Assembly: GCF_001590795.1 (NCBI RefSeq)
Contig: NZ_JXDL01000001.1
Location: 5,123,758-5,187,757, forward strand
Direction: 5' to 3'
Source: Bradyrhizobium sp. AT1
GTDB taxonomy: Bacteria; Pseudomonadota; Alphaproteobacteria; Rhizobiales; Xanthobacteraceae
Length of the DNA stretch: 64,000 nucleotides
This document shows, piece after piece, positions 16,030 through 24,376 of this stretch. The notes beneath the pieces are model-generated. The model had not been told where the DNA came from. It did not search any database and worked only from the letters and a program-made list of their open reading frames with translations. Numbering within the stretch: position 1 is the stretch's first letter; every line of letters begins with the position of its first letter. Made by a program: the position numbers and the translations under genes.

Positions 16030-17352
16030 ATGGAGCAGCCTGCCCGGCAGTACGAGTCTGGCGCACCTGTCCCGTCGGCAGCCCCGGCGGCTGCGCGGAC
16101 GCTCGTCATCGATCTCGAAGGCGCCCTGCTGCGCTCTGAACTGCTGATGGAAGCGCTGTTCAGCCGGCCCGCCCTCATGCTCGCGCGCTTCGGTGCGGGC
16201 GGACGGCCGGGCATGGCGGCGCTCACCGATATCCTGGCGCGGGCCGAGATCGACTACGCCCATCTGCCCTACGATTCCGACGTATTGAACCGGGCGCTCG
16301 CGGCGCGGGCGCGGGGCGGCAAGATCTACCTCGTCGCGGATCGTTTCGCCGCGCATGCCTCCGGTATCGCGACGCATCTCGGTTTTGACGGCGTGGTGAC
16401 CTCGGCCGATCTCGCCGCGGGCGATCTTCCGTTCGATCACGCCGTCATCGAGCGCATCAGCGTAAGCAGCAGCGGCCGTGCCAGCCTCAAGACCTGGATG
16501 AAGGCGCTGCGTGTCTATCAATACGCCAAGAACACGCTGGTGTTCGTGCCCGTCATCACCGCGCATCAGCTCAACCTTGCCAGCTTCGGCTCCGCGCTGC
16601 TGGCGTTCCTGGCGTTCTCGGCCTGTGCGTCGGGCGCCTACCTGATGAACGATCTGCTCGATCTCTCGGCCGACCGGCAGCATCCGACCAAACGCCATCG
16701 CGCGCTCGCGGCCGGCGACTTGCCGATCTCCTCGGCGCTGGCGGCGATCCCCGCGCTGTGGCTGTTCGCGGTCGTGGCCTCGCTCTGCATCTCGCCGCTG
16801 TTCCTCGCCGTGCTCGGCGGCTATCTCGTCACCACGATCGCCTATTCGCTGGTGCTCAAGCGCAAGATGCTGGTCGACATCGTCACGCTCGCCGGTCTCT
16901 ACACGCTTCGCATCGTCGCCGGCGCGGTCGGCGTCGGCGTGGTGCTGTCGGAATGGCTGCTGATCTTCTCGCTGTTCGTGTTCACCTCGCTGGCGCTGAT
17001 CAAGCGCTTCAGCGAGCTCAGCATGCGCGAAAGCGCCGGCCTCGCCGATCCCTCCAACCGCGATTATCGCGTCACCGATTTGCAGATCATCGCCGCGATG
17101 GCGGCGGCGAGCGCGATGAACGCGGTGACCGTGTTCTCGCTCTACGTCTCCTCGACCGCGGTGACGCCGCTGTACAGCCGCCCCTGGATGCTGTGGCTGC
17201 TCAACCCGCTGCTGCTCTACTGGTTCGGCCGCGCCCTGATGATGGCGCATCGCCGCGAGATGCCGGATGATCCGATCCTGTACGCCTTCCGCGACGGTCC
17301 CAGCCGGATCGCGGTCGCAGCGATGATCTGCATCATGCTGGCGGCGATCTGA
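16030..17352 (+). CDS. UbiA-family polyprenyl-phosphate phosphoribosyltransferase-like protein with degenerate HAD domain
   Basis: The 440-residue protein is a fusion. Residues about 22-140 look like a shrunken HAD phosphatase: motif I reads VIDLEGALL (Asp28, but Glu30 where the second Asp should be), and motif II LVADR lacks the Thr/Ser. Residues about 155-440 form a multi-spanning UbiA domain with NDLLDLSADRQHPTKRHRAL (Asn207, Asp208, Asp211, Asp215). This is close to the ND..D.EAD..HP.KR.RP motif of mycobacterial DPPR synthase, which puts phosphoribose on decaprenyl phosphate. That product, once dephosphorylated, is the DprE1 substrate, matching the genes 6 kb upstream. NoeC of Azorhizobium is another relative. 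Confidence 0.82.
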   Translation: MEQPARQYESGAPVPSAAPAAARTLVIDLEGALLRSELLMEALFSRPALMLARFGAGGRPGMAALTDILARAEIDYAHLPYDSDVLNRALAARARGGKIYLVADRFAAHASGIATHLGFDGVVTSADLAAGDLPFDHAVIERISVSSSGRASLKTWMKALRVYQYAKNTLVFVPVITAHQLNLASFGSALLAFLAFSACASGAYLMNDLLDLSADRQHPTKRHRALAAGDLPISSALAAIPALWLFAVVASLCISPLFLAVLGGYLVTTIAYSLVLKRKMLVDIVTLAGLYTLRIVAGAVGVGVVLSEWLLIFSLFVFTSLALIKRFSELSMRESAGLADPSNRDYRVTDLQIIAAMAAASAMNAVTVFSLYVSSTAVTPLYSRPWMLWLLNPLLLYWFGRALMMAHRREMPDDPILYAFRDGPSRIAVAAMICIMLAAI

Positions 17353-17361
17353 GCCACCAAG

Positions 17362-17406
17362 TGCTTGCCTGACAGGTGCTTGCCTGACAACTGCTTGCCT
17401 GCCATG
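17362..17406 (+). repeat. Three tandem 15-base repeats
   Basis: TGCTTGCCTGACAGG, TGCTTGCCTGACAAC and TGCTTGCCTGCCATG lie in tandem, followed by a decayed fourth unit. They occupy the gap between the UbiA-type gene and rnd. No function is evident; copy number may vary between strains. Confidence 0.8.
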
Positions 17407-17502
17407 GGCTTGCGTGGCCTGTCCCGAGTGGATACATCGCGGGCAATTCGAAATGAGCCTATTGTGCCGACGCACCGATTCGACCCGAGGTTTTGAAACG
17501 CC

Positions 17503-18117
17503 ATGACCGTACGCCTGCACCGCGGCGACTTGCCGGACCTCTCGCGCTACACCGGCGCGGTGGCGATCGACACCGAGACCATGGGGCTGAACCCGCACCG
17601 CGACCGGCTCTGCGTGGTGCAGCTCTCGCCCGGCGACGGCAGCGCCGACGTGGTGCAGATCCCCAAGGGCCACACCGACGCGCCGAACCTGAAGGCGCTG
17701 CTGGCCAATCCTGCCGTCACCAAGATCTTCCACTTCGCGCGGTTCGACGTCGCGGTGCTGTACCAGACCTTCGGCGTCATGACCGGGCCGATTTATTGCA
17801 CCAAGATTGCCTCCCGCCTGATCCGCACCTACACCGACCGTCATGGCCTCAAGGACCTCGTGCGCGAGGTGCTCAATGTCGATCTCTCCAAGCAGCAGCA
17901 GTCCAGCGACTGGGGATCCGACAGCCTGACCGAGCCGCAGCTCGCCTATGCCGCCTCGGACGTGCTGCATCTGCATGCCCTGCGTGAGCGGCTGGATGCC
18001 ATGCTGGTGCGGGAAGGTCGCACGCAGCTGGCCAAGGCCTGTTTCGATTTCCTGCCGACCCGTGCCCTGCTCGACCTCCAGGGCTGGGCGGAAGAGGACA
18101 TTTTCGCGCACTCCTGA
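17503..18117 (+). CDS. rnd: Ribonuclease D, short form
   Basis: The 204-residue 3'-5' exoribonuclease of the DEDDy family has AIDTETMGLN (Asp23, Glu25), FHFARFDVAVL with the second Asp, and QLAYAASDVLHLHAL with the Tyr and final Asp. The HRDC domains of E. coli RNase D are missing, as in most alphaproteobacterial short forms. It would trim tRNA precursors and other RNAs. It precedes lptC, a common order in Rhizobiales. Confidence 0.93.
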   Translation: MTVRLHRGDLPDLSRYTGAVAIDTETMGLNPHRDRLCVVQLSPGDGSADVVQIPKGHTDAPNLKALLANPAVTKIFHFARFDVAVLYQTFGVMTGPIYCTKIASRLIRTYTDRHGLKDLVREVLNVDLSKQQQSSDWGSDSLTEPQLAYAASDVLHLHALRERLDAMLVREGRTQLAKACFDFLPTRALLDLQGWAEEDIFAHS

Positions 18118-18268
18118 GCCTGCTTGGAGGGAGTTGTCGCCCCGTTTCGGACACTTTCGTAACGGCCTGTCCAAGCCTGATATGCCGAAGGCTGCATATT
18201 TTGGCGCCTCCGGCTACAATGGGGCGCCCGTCAAACGGACCAGGCGAGCGACACCTCAGGAACTCAAG

Positions 18269-18997
18269 GTGAATTCGGCCCACAATCCCACCTACGACGC
18301 CGCGCTTGCGGCGAAGTTCGCCAGCGCGGCGCGCCACAGCCGCCTGGTGCGGATTCTGCGCGTCTCGGTGCCGGCGACGGTGGTCGTGGCAATGGCCGTG
18401 ATCATCTACATCGCCTTCTTCAACAAGTTCAGGATTCCGGAACTGCCGCTCACCGTCGAGAACATGGTGGTGTCGGGCACCAAGATCACGATGGAATCGC
18501 CGCATCTGTCCGGTTTCACGCCGGACCAGCGGCCCTACGAGCTCTGGGCCAAGACCGCGACCCAGGACATCACCGATCCCGATCATGTCGATCTCAAGGA
18601 TCTGCGCGCGAAGGTGCTGATGGAGGATCAATCCACCCTGTTCCTCGATGCCCGCACCGGCCGCTTCGACAACAAGCAGCAGCAGCTCGATCTGCACAAG
18701 GACATCTTCCTGCGCACCTCCACCGGCTATGAGGCGCGGCTGAACTCCGCCTTCGTCGACATGAACAAGGGCACGGTCTCCTCGGACGAGCGCGTCGATG
18801 TCAAGCTGACCAACGGCACGCTGACCGCTGACAAATTGCGCATCACCGAAGGCGGCGACGTCATCCGCTTCGAAGGAAATGTGGTGATGCATCTGGACAA
18901 ACTGGACCAGCCCGCCGCCGCGCAGCCTGCGCCGCCCGAGCCCGCGCCGCCGGTGAAGACACGTACGCCTCAGAACAAGTCTGCCAATTCAAAGTGA
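18269..18997 (+). CDS. lptC: LPS export protein LptC
   Basis: LptC is a single-span inner-membrane protein that receives LPS from LptB2FG and passes it to LptA. The 242-residue protein has one N-terminal membrane helix (LRVSVPATVVVAMAVIIYIAFF) and a periplasmic beta-jellyroll (MVVSGTKITMESPHLSGFTPDQRPYELWAKTATQDI ... GDVIRFEGNVVMHL). A Pro/Ala-rich tail follows. The GTG at 18269 is chosen: AGGA lies 7 bases upstream and the N-terminus NSAHNPTYDAALAAKFA matches relatives from memory. An ATG at 18182 would add 29 residues. lptA and lptB follow. Confidence 0.93.
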   Translation: MNSAHNPTYDAALAAKFASAARHSRLVRILRVSVPATVVVAMAVIIYIAFFNKFRIPELPLTVENMVVSGTKITMESPHLSGFTPDQRPYELWAKTATQDITDPDHVDLKDLRAKVLMEDQSTLFLDARTGRFDNKQQQLDLHKDIFLRTSTGYEARLNSAFVDMNKGTVSSDERVDVKLTNGTLTADKLRITEGGDVIRFEGNVVMHLDKLDQPAAAQPAPPEPAPPVKTRTPQNKSANSK

Positions 18998-19002
18998 TTT
19001 TC

Positions 19003-19728
19003 ATGACCAAGACTTTTTCGCGCAGCATCGACAAGCGCAGCGGCATCATCAGCGCGGCTGCCCTTGCAGTCGGCGTCGCGCTGGTCGCCGGCGGCGCGGC
19101 CATCGCGCAGAGCACGATGCAGGGTGTGCCCAACGCCATGCAGGGCTTTTCGCAGAACCGCGACCAGCCGATCCAGATCGAAGCCGCCTCGCTGGAGATG
19201 CGCGACAAGAAGAAGGAGGCGACCTTCGCCGGCAATGTGAAGGTCATCCAGGGCGACACCACCATGACTTCGAAGACGCTGGTGGTGTTTTACGATTCGG
19301 GCGACAAGCCGGCCACGCCTCAACCTGCGGCGAAGGCGACCAAGAACAGTGGGACCGGCGCGCCGATGCAGTCCGCGCAGCCGGGTCCGGGCGGTAGCTC
19401 CTCGATCAAGCGGCTGGAAGCGCGCGGCAATGTCGTGGTCACCCAGAAAGACCAGGTGGTCACGGGCGACACCGCCGTATTCGACACCAGGACCAATCTC
19501 ATCACCATGCTCGGCGGCGGCGGTCAGGTCGTCCTGACGCAGTGCAAGAACGTGCTGCGCGGCGACCGCTTGATGGTCGACATGACGACGGGCGTGTCGC
19601 GGGTGGAATCCGACAATGGCCGGGTGCAGGCCCTGCTACCGCAGGGCGGCAACAACGATTGCGGTCAGGGGAGCAAGCCCGGCGGGGCGCCCCCTTTGCA
19701 ATTGCCTGGCGCAAGTAAACCAAAGTAA
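19003..19728 (+). CDS. lptA: LPS transport periplasmic protein LptA
   Basis: LptA oligomerises in the periplasm to bridge LPS from LptC to the outer-membrane LptD. The protein has a signal-like N-terminus (IISAAALAVGVALVAGGAAIAQS), then the OstA/LptA beta-jellyroll (QPIQIEAASLEMRDKKKEATFAGNVKVIQGDTTMTSKTLVVFY ... KRLEARGNVVVTQKDQVVTGDTAVFD). An insert rich in Pro, Ala and Gly splits the sheet, and the C-terminus is Gly/Pro-rich. ATG 19003 is used; a GTG at 18994 overlapping the lptC stop is possible. Confidence 0.93.
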   Translation: MTKTFSRSIDKRSGIISAAALAVGVALVAGGAAIAQSTMQGVPNAMQGFSQNRDQPIQIEAASLEMRDKKKEATFAGNVKVIQGDTTMTSKTLVVFYDSGDKPATPQPAAKATKNSGTGAPMQSAQPGPGGSSSIKRLEARGNVVVTQKDQVVTGDTAVFDTRTNLITMLGGGGQVVLTQCKNVLRGDRLMVDMTTGVSRVESDNGRVQALLPQGGNNDCGQGSKPGGAPPLQLPGASKPK

Positions 19729-19950
19729 ATTCAACGGCTTGGATCTGATGCGCCCGAACCGAGGTTGAAGCTTGGCCGGCGAGACTGTATCTAGCGCGCA
19801 GGGCTTTCGAAGCGGGGTCCGCCGCTTTTCGGGCGTGTTTCACTGGGCATGAGACATCCCTTCACTCATGCTGCGTCGGCGAATCGAAAGGCCGGTGCGG
19901 CAGATCGCGCGAACTCGCGCGGGATCGTCGCGAAAGGCTAGAAGGCGGGG

Positions 19951-20970
19951 ATGGTCGATCTCTTCAGCATGTTCCGTCGGCGCCCCGCCAAGAGCGGCCG
20001 GCCAGGATTTGCGCGTCAGGACATCACCGCGCTCGGTGACAGCGTCGGCGGGCTCGTGGCCAGCCCGATCCGCGACGCGCCGCCGATGGCTCGTGACCAG
20101 GCGATCCGTGCGCCGGACCAGTTCCAGGGTGACTACCAGGACGACTACCAAGCCGATTATCAAGCCGAGCCGCGTCCGCAGGCGGTTCACCCCGTCAGGG
20201 CGGCCGGCAGGTCCAATGGCGCGGGCGACCCGCAGCTCCTGAAGCGACCGGGCTTCCTGGCTGTGCATAGCGTGAAGAAGTCGTTCGGAAGCCGTCAGGT
20301 CGTGCGTGGCGTCAGCATCTATGTGCGGCGCGGCGAAGCCGTCGGCCTGCTCGGCCCGAACGGCGCCGGCAAGACCACCGTGTTCTACATGATCACCGGC
20401 CTGATCAAAGCCGACCACGGCGCGATCGAGCTCGACGGCCACGATGTCACGAAACTGCCGATGTATCAGCGCGCGCGGCTGGGCATCGGCTATCTGCCGC
20501 AGGAAGCCTCGATTTTCCGCGGCCTCACCGTCGAGCAGAACATCAGGGCCGTGCTCGAAGTGGTCGAGCCCTCGCGCAAGAAGCGCGAGCAGCAGCTCGA
20601 TTCCCTGCTCGACGAATTCAACATCACGCGGCTGCGCAAATCGCCGTCGATCGCGCTGTCCGGCGGCGAGCGGCGCCGCGTCGAGATCGCGCGTGCGCTG
20701 GCGACGCGGCCGAACTACATGCTGCTCGACGAGCCCTTCGCCGGCATCGACCCGATTGCGGTCGGCGACATCCAGGACCTCGTCCGCCATCTCACCAATC
20801 GCGGCATCGGCGTGCTCATCACCGACCACAATGTCCGCGAGACGCTCGGCCTCACCGATCGCGCCTATATCGTCTATGCCGGTGAAATCTTGACCGAGGG
20901 GAGCCCGGATGAGATCGTTGCCGATCCGGACGTGCGCCGCCTTTACCTTGGCGAGGAATTCCGCCTCTAG
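19951..20970 (+). CDS. lptB: LPS export ABC transporter ATPase LptB with N-terminal extension
   Basis: LptB powers LPS extraction with LptF and LptG. The ATPase core starts near residue 100: Walker A GPNGAGKT (135-142), Q-loop YLPQEASIF, signature [15 protein letters not shown], Walker [13 protein letters not shown] and switch ITDHNVRET, all standard LptB features. Before it lie about 98 residues that are basic, then low-complexity with [13 protein letters not shown] repeats. These extra residues are absent from E. coli LptB (about 240 residues). They are probably real, since no ATG lies just before the core. rpoN follows after 89 bases, the conserved alphaproteobacterial order. Confidence 0.95.
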   Translation: MVDLFSMFRRRPAKSGRPGFARQDITALGDSVGGLVASPIRDAPPMARDQAIRAPDQFQGDYQDDYQADYQAEPRPQAVHPVRAAGRSNGAGDPQLLKRPGFLAVHSVKKSFGSRQVVRGVSIYVRRGEAVGLLGPNGAGKTTVFYMITGLIKADHGAIELDGHDVTKLPMYQRARLGIGYLPQEASIFRGLTVEQNIRAVLEVVEPSRKKREQQLDSLLDEFNITRLRKSPSIALSGGERRRVEIARALATRPNYMLLDEPFAGIDPIAVGDIQDLVRHLTNRGIGVLITDHNVRETLGLTDRAYIVYAGEILTEGSPDEIVADPDVRRLYLGEEFRL

Positions 20971-21040
20971 CCCGTTTTTGCGTTTCGTCAAGGCGTATAC
21001 ATCGGGCTCGGACTAGGATAAGCAAAAATCGGACCAACTT

Positions 21041-21058
21041 TTGGATCGGTTCTTGCTT
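21041..21058 (+). promoter_or_regulatory. Sigma-54 -24/-12-like site just before the rpoN start
   Basis: TTGGATCGGTTCTTGCTT matches the -24/-12 consensus with GG at 21043-21044, ten bases, then GC at 21055-21056. The rpoN ATG is at 21060, so a start about 12 bases past GC would fall inside the coding region. The site could therefore act as a repressor site for the gene's own product. This is an inference. Confidence 0.5.
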
Positions 21059-21059
21059 C

Positions 21060-22682
21060 ATGGCGCTCACGCAGAGATTAGAGTTCCGGCAGTCGCAGTC
21101 GCTGGTGATGACGCCGCAGCTGATGCAGGCGATCAAGCTGCTGCAATTGTCCAATCTCGATCTGACGACCTTCGTGGAAGAGGAACTCGAGCGGAACCCG
21201 CTGCTGGAGCGGGCCAGCGACGAGGCCCCCGCGGGCGAAGCTCCGGCCGAGGCCGGCCAGTTCAGCGATAACGATGATTTCGGCGGCGGGGGCAGCGACG
21301 AGCCCGGCGGCGGTCCGGGCGAGGCCTTTGAGCCGGGCCAGGAAGAATGGATGAGCAAGGATCTCGGCACCCGCGCCGAGATCGAGCAGACCCTGGACAC
21401 CGGGCTCGACAACGTCTTCTCCGAGGAGCCGGCCGAGGCTGCCGCGCGCAACGCCCAGGACGTCGCACCCACCACCTATACCGAGTGGGGCGGCGGCGCC
21501 TCTGGTGACGAAGACTACAATTTGGAAGCTTTTGTCGCGGCCGAGACAACGCTCGGTGACCACCTCGCCGAGCAGCTCTCGGTCGCCTTCACCGCACCCG
21601 CACAGCGCATGATCGGCCAGTACCTGATCGACCTCGTCGACGAGGCCGGCTATCTGCCGCCCGATCTCGGCCAGGCCGCCGAGCGCCTGGGCGCATCGCA
21701 GGCCGACGTCGAGGGCGTCCTTGCCGTGCTGCAAAAATTCGATCCGCCCGGCGTCTGCGCGCGTAACTTGAGCGAATGCCTGGCCATCCAGCTCCGCGAG
21801 CTCGACCGCTACGACCCCGCGATGCAGGCCCTGGTCGAGCATCTCGATCTCCTCGCCAAGCGCGACATCGTGGCCTTGCGCAAGCTCTGCGGCGTCGACG
21901 ACGAGGACATCGCTGACATGATCGGCGAGATTCGCCGCCTCAATCCCAAGCCCGGCATGAAGTTCGGCTCGGCGCGTCTGCAGACCATGGTGCCCGACGT
22001 CTATGTCCGCCCGGGTCCCGACGGCGGCTGGCATGTCGAGCTCAACAGCGACACCTTGCCGCGCGTGCTGGTCAACCAGACCTACTATTCCGAGCTGTCG
22101 AAGAAGATCGGCAAGGACGGCGACAAATCCTATTTCACCGACGCGCTGCAGAATGCGACCTGGCTGGTGCGCGCGCTCGACCAGCGCGCCCGCACCATCC
22201 TGAAAGTTGCGACCGAGATCGTGCGCCAGCAGGATGGCTTCTTCACCCACGGCGTGGCGCACCTGCGGCCGCTCAATCTGAAGGCCGTCGCCGACGCCAT
22301 CCAGATGCATGAATCCACGGTGTCGCGCGTCACCGCCAACAAGTACATGGCAACAAATCGCGGCACTTTCGAGTTGAAATATTTCTTCACGGCCTCGATC
22401 GCCTCGGCCGACGGCGGCGAGGCGCATTCCGCCGAGGCCGTCCGTCACCACATCAAGCAGCTGATCGATTCGGAAGAGCCCAGCGCGATCCTGTCGGACG
22501 ACACCATCGTGGAACGCTTGCGCGCCTCGGGCATTGATATTGCCCGCCGCACGGTCGCGAAGTACCGCGAAGCCATGCGCATACCCTCCTCGGTGCAACG
22601 TCGCCGCGACAAGCAGAGCGCTCTTGGTAACGTCCTCTCCACCGCAATGTCCGATCGCTCCCGCAACACCGAACCGGCCTGA
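21060..22682 (+). CDS. rpoN: RNA polymerase sigma-54 factor
   Basis: Sigma-54 directs RNA polymerase to -24/-12 promoters of nitrogen and carbon-use genes and needs an activator ATPase. The 540-residue protein has the Gln/Leu-rich region I (MALTQRLEFRQSQSLVMTPQLMQAIKLLQLSNLDL), an acidic region II (about 60-145), the core-binding domain, the helix-turn-helix (LKAVADAIQMHESTVSRVTANKYMATNRGTFELKYFF) and the RpoN box ARRTVAKYRE. It sits between lptB and hpf, as in B. japonicum, where this locus is rpoN2. No clear Shine-Dalgarno site precedes the ATG, but the N-terminus fixes the start. Confidence 0.98.
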   Translation: MALTQRLEFRQSQSLVMTPQLMQAIKLLQLSNLDLTTFVEEELERNPLLERASDEAPAGEAPAEAGQFSDNDDFGGGGSDEPGGGPGEAFEPGQEEWMSKDLGTRAEIEQTLDTGLDNVFSEEPAEAAARNAQDVAPTTYTEWGGGASGDEDYNLEAFVAAETTLGDHLAEQLSVAFTAPAQRMIGQYLIDLVDEAGYLPPDLGQAAERLGASQADVEGVLAVLQKFDPPGVCARNLSECLAIQLRELDRYDPAMQALVEHLDLLAKRDIVALRKLCGVDDEDIADMIGEIRRLNPKPGMKFGSARLQTMVPDVYVRPGPDGGWHVELNSDTLPRVLVNQTYYSELSKKIGKDGDKSYFTDALQNATWLVRALDQRARTILKVATEIVRQQDGFFTHGVAHLRPLNLKAVADAIQMHESTVSRVTANKYMATNRGTFELKYFFTASIASADGGEAHSAEAVRHHIKQLIDSEEPSAILSDDTIVERLRASGIDIARRTVAKYREAMRIPSSVQRRRDKQSALGNVLSTAMSDRSRNTEPA

Positions 22683-22879
22683 TTGCACCGGCGCGAAATC
22701 GCGCTACTGTCAGCTCCCCTTTGCAACCGATCCAGGCACGCGCATGATCCGGAAAAGCGCACAGCGGTCTCCTCTCCCGACGAACGTGGAAGGGGCTCGT
22801 GGGGCGGTCATGCGCAGGGAACGACTTCGGCTGCGATGATTCGTCGTCGCAGCTGAGGAGCAAACCAAGCGAGGCATCC

Positions 22880-23497
22880 ATGACTCTTCGGATTTCGGGC
22901 AAGAGCATCAGCGTCGGTGAGGCCCTGCGCGGCCGCGTCGCCGACCGCACCGACGAGGTGCTGCGCAAATATTTCGACGGCAATTATTCCGGCCACATCA
23001 CGCTCAGCAAGGACGGCTTCGGCTTCCGCACCGATTGCGCCCTGCACCTCGATTCGGGGATCACGCTGGAAGCCGATTCGAACGCGCCGGACGCCTATGC
23101 CAGCGCCGACCAGGCGCTGCTGATGATCGAGAAGCGGCTCCGGCGCTACAAGAACCGGCTCAAGGACCGCTCCGCCCGCAAGGCCCATGTCGCCTCCGAA
23201 GCGCTGGCTGCGCTCGACGCGACAGCCTACGTGCTCGAGGCGCCCGGAGAGGGCGAAGAGGAAGTCACCGGCTACAGCCCCGTCATCATCGCCGAGCAAA
23301 CCACGTCGTTGAAGCAGCTCTCGGTCAGCGAGGCGGTCATGGAACTTGACCTCAGCGGAGCCCCTTGCCTGGTGTTCCAGCATGGTTCGTCGGGCCGGGT
23401 GAACATCATTTACCGCAGGGCGGACGGCAATGTGGGCTGGATCGATCCGCCGGGGGCCAAAGCCGACGGCAAGGTCGATGGCAAGGCGGGCGGTTAG
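22880..23497 (+). CDS. hpf: Long-form ribosome hibernation promoting factor
   Basis: The 205-residue protein begins MTLRISGKSISVGEALRGRVADRTDEVLRKYFDGNYSG and contains LMIEKRLRRYKNRLKDRSARK, the N-terminal HPF/YfiA domain that sits in the 30S decoding site. The C-terminal domain (TSLKQLSVSEAVMELDLSGAPCLVFQHGSSGRVNIIYRRADGNVGWIDP) dimerises ribosomes into 100S particles. Long HPF alone suffices for this in most bacteria. The start at 22880 is set by homology; upstream in-frame codons are not conserved. It lies in the standard rpoN-hpf-ptsN order. Confidence 0.95.
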   Translation: MTLRISGKSISVGEALRGRVADRTDEVLRKYFDGNYSGHITLSKDGFGFRTDCALHLDSGITLEADSNAPDAYASADQALLMIEKRLRRYKNRLKDRSARKAHVASEALAALDATAYVLEAPGEGEEEVTGYSPVIIAEQTTSLKQLSVSEAVMELDLSGAPCLVFQHGSSGRVNIIYRRADGNVGWIDPPGAKADGKVDGKAGG

Positions 23498-23725
23498 GCC
23501 GGGGCGGGGGCCCGTACGATCCCGGCCCTTAACAATGACCGTGGCAAAGCCGCACGCGGGAGTTGGCACCGGGATTGCGTTGGAGTAGAAGCCCCCCACA
23601 TCTGGACTTGGCAGGACCTTGGGCTAAGTCCCCCTCCTGCTTCATGTTATTGACGCCGGCTCAGCTTGGTCTATCAAGCGGGCCAAATCGGAACCTGACG
23701 GTTTAATTCACCTCGGAAAGCCTCC

Positions 23726-24187
23726 ATGCCGATTACCGATCTGGTCGCACCCGAGGCGATTCTCCCGGCATTGAAGGTCAACAGCAAGAAGCAGGCCTTG
23801 CAGGAGCTCGCGGCCAAGGCCGCCGAGCTGACCGGGCAGAACGAGCGCTCGGTGTTCGAGGTGCTGCTGCAGCGTGAGAAGCTCGGCACCACCGCGGTCG
23901 GCTATGGCGTCGCCATTCCGCACGGCAAGCTGCCCAAGCTCGAAAAGATCTTCGGCCTGTTCGCGCGGCTCGACCGCCCGATCGATTTCGAGGCGATGGA
24001 CGGCCAGCCGGTCGACCTCGTCTTCCTGCTGCTCGCCCCCGAAGGCGCCGGCGCCGATCACCTCAAGGCGCTCGCCCGCATCGCCCGCCTGCTGCGCGAC
24101 CAGGACATCGCCAAGAAGCTCCGCGCCTCGCGCGATGCGCAGGCGATCTATTCGGTGCTGGCCCTGCCGCCGGCGACCGCGGCGTAA
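23726..24187 (+). CDS. ptsN: PTS IIA-like nitrogen regulatory protein PtsN
   Basis: The 153-residue EIIA(Ntr) protein starts MPITDLVAPEAILPALKVNSKKQALQELAAKAAEL and carries VGYGVAIPHGKLPKLEKIFGLFARLDRPI; the His in IPHGK is the phosphorylation site. It takes phosphate from PtsO/NPr and PtsP and, in other bacteria, regulates potassium transport, KdpD and stringent-response enzymes without moving sugar. It is 228 bases after hpf. No terminator was seen between them. Confidence 0.96.
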   Translation: MPITDLVAPEAILPALKVNSKKQALQELAAKAAELTGQNERSVFEVLLQREKLGTTAVGYGVAIPHGKLPKLEKIFGLFARLDRPIDFEAMDGQPVDLVFLLLAPEGAGADHLKALARIARLLRDQDIAKKLRASRDAQAIYSVLALPPATAA

Positions 24188-24376
24188 GCCTCTCCTTCTT
24201 TCCTGCCGAATAGGGCCGATCCACTTTTGCACCTGGATTGCGTTGCGTTCGCAGCCGTCCCGTCATACACATCTTGGTCTCAAAGGTAGAAGGTACGACA
24301 ATCTTCCCGTTTGAGACGTACGGCACATTGGGCGGCCCTCTAAATCCGCTAAGGGCCGTTCGAAGCTATGGACTGA

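Noticed and set aside
17362-17406. 15-base tandem repeats considered as iterons or an origin
   Set aside because: Only three units, no AT-rich region, DnaA box or replication gene nearby.
16012-18174. 720-codon minus-strand open frame across the UbiA-type gene and rnd
   Set aside because: Both plus-strand genes have clear family motifs; the antisense frame is rich in Arg, Gln, His and Glu and lacks any domain.
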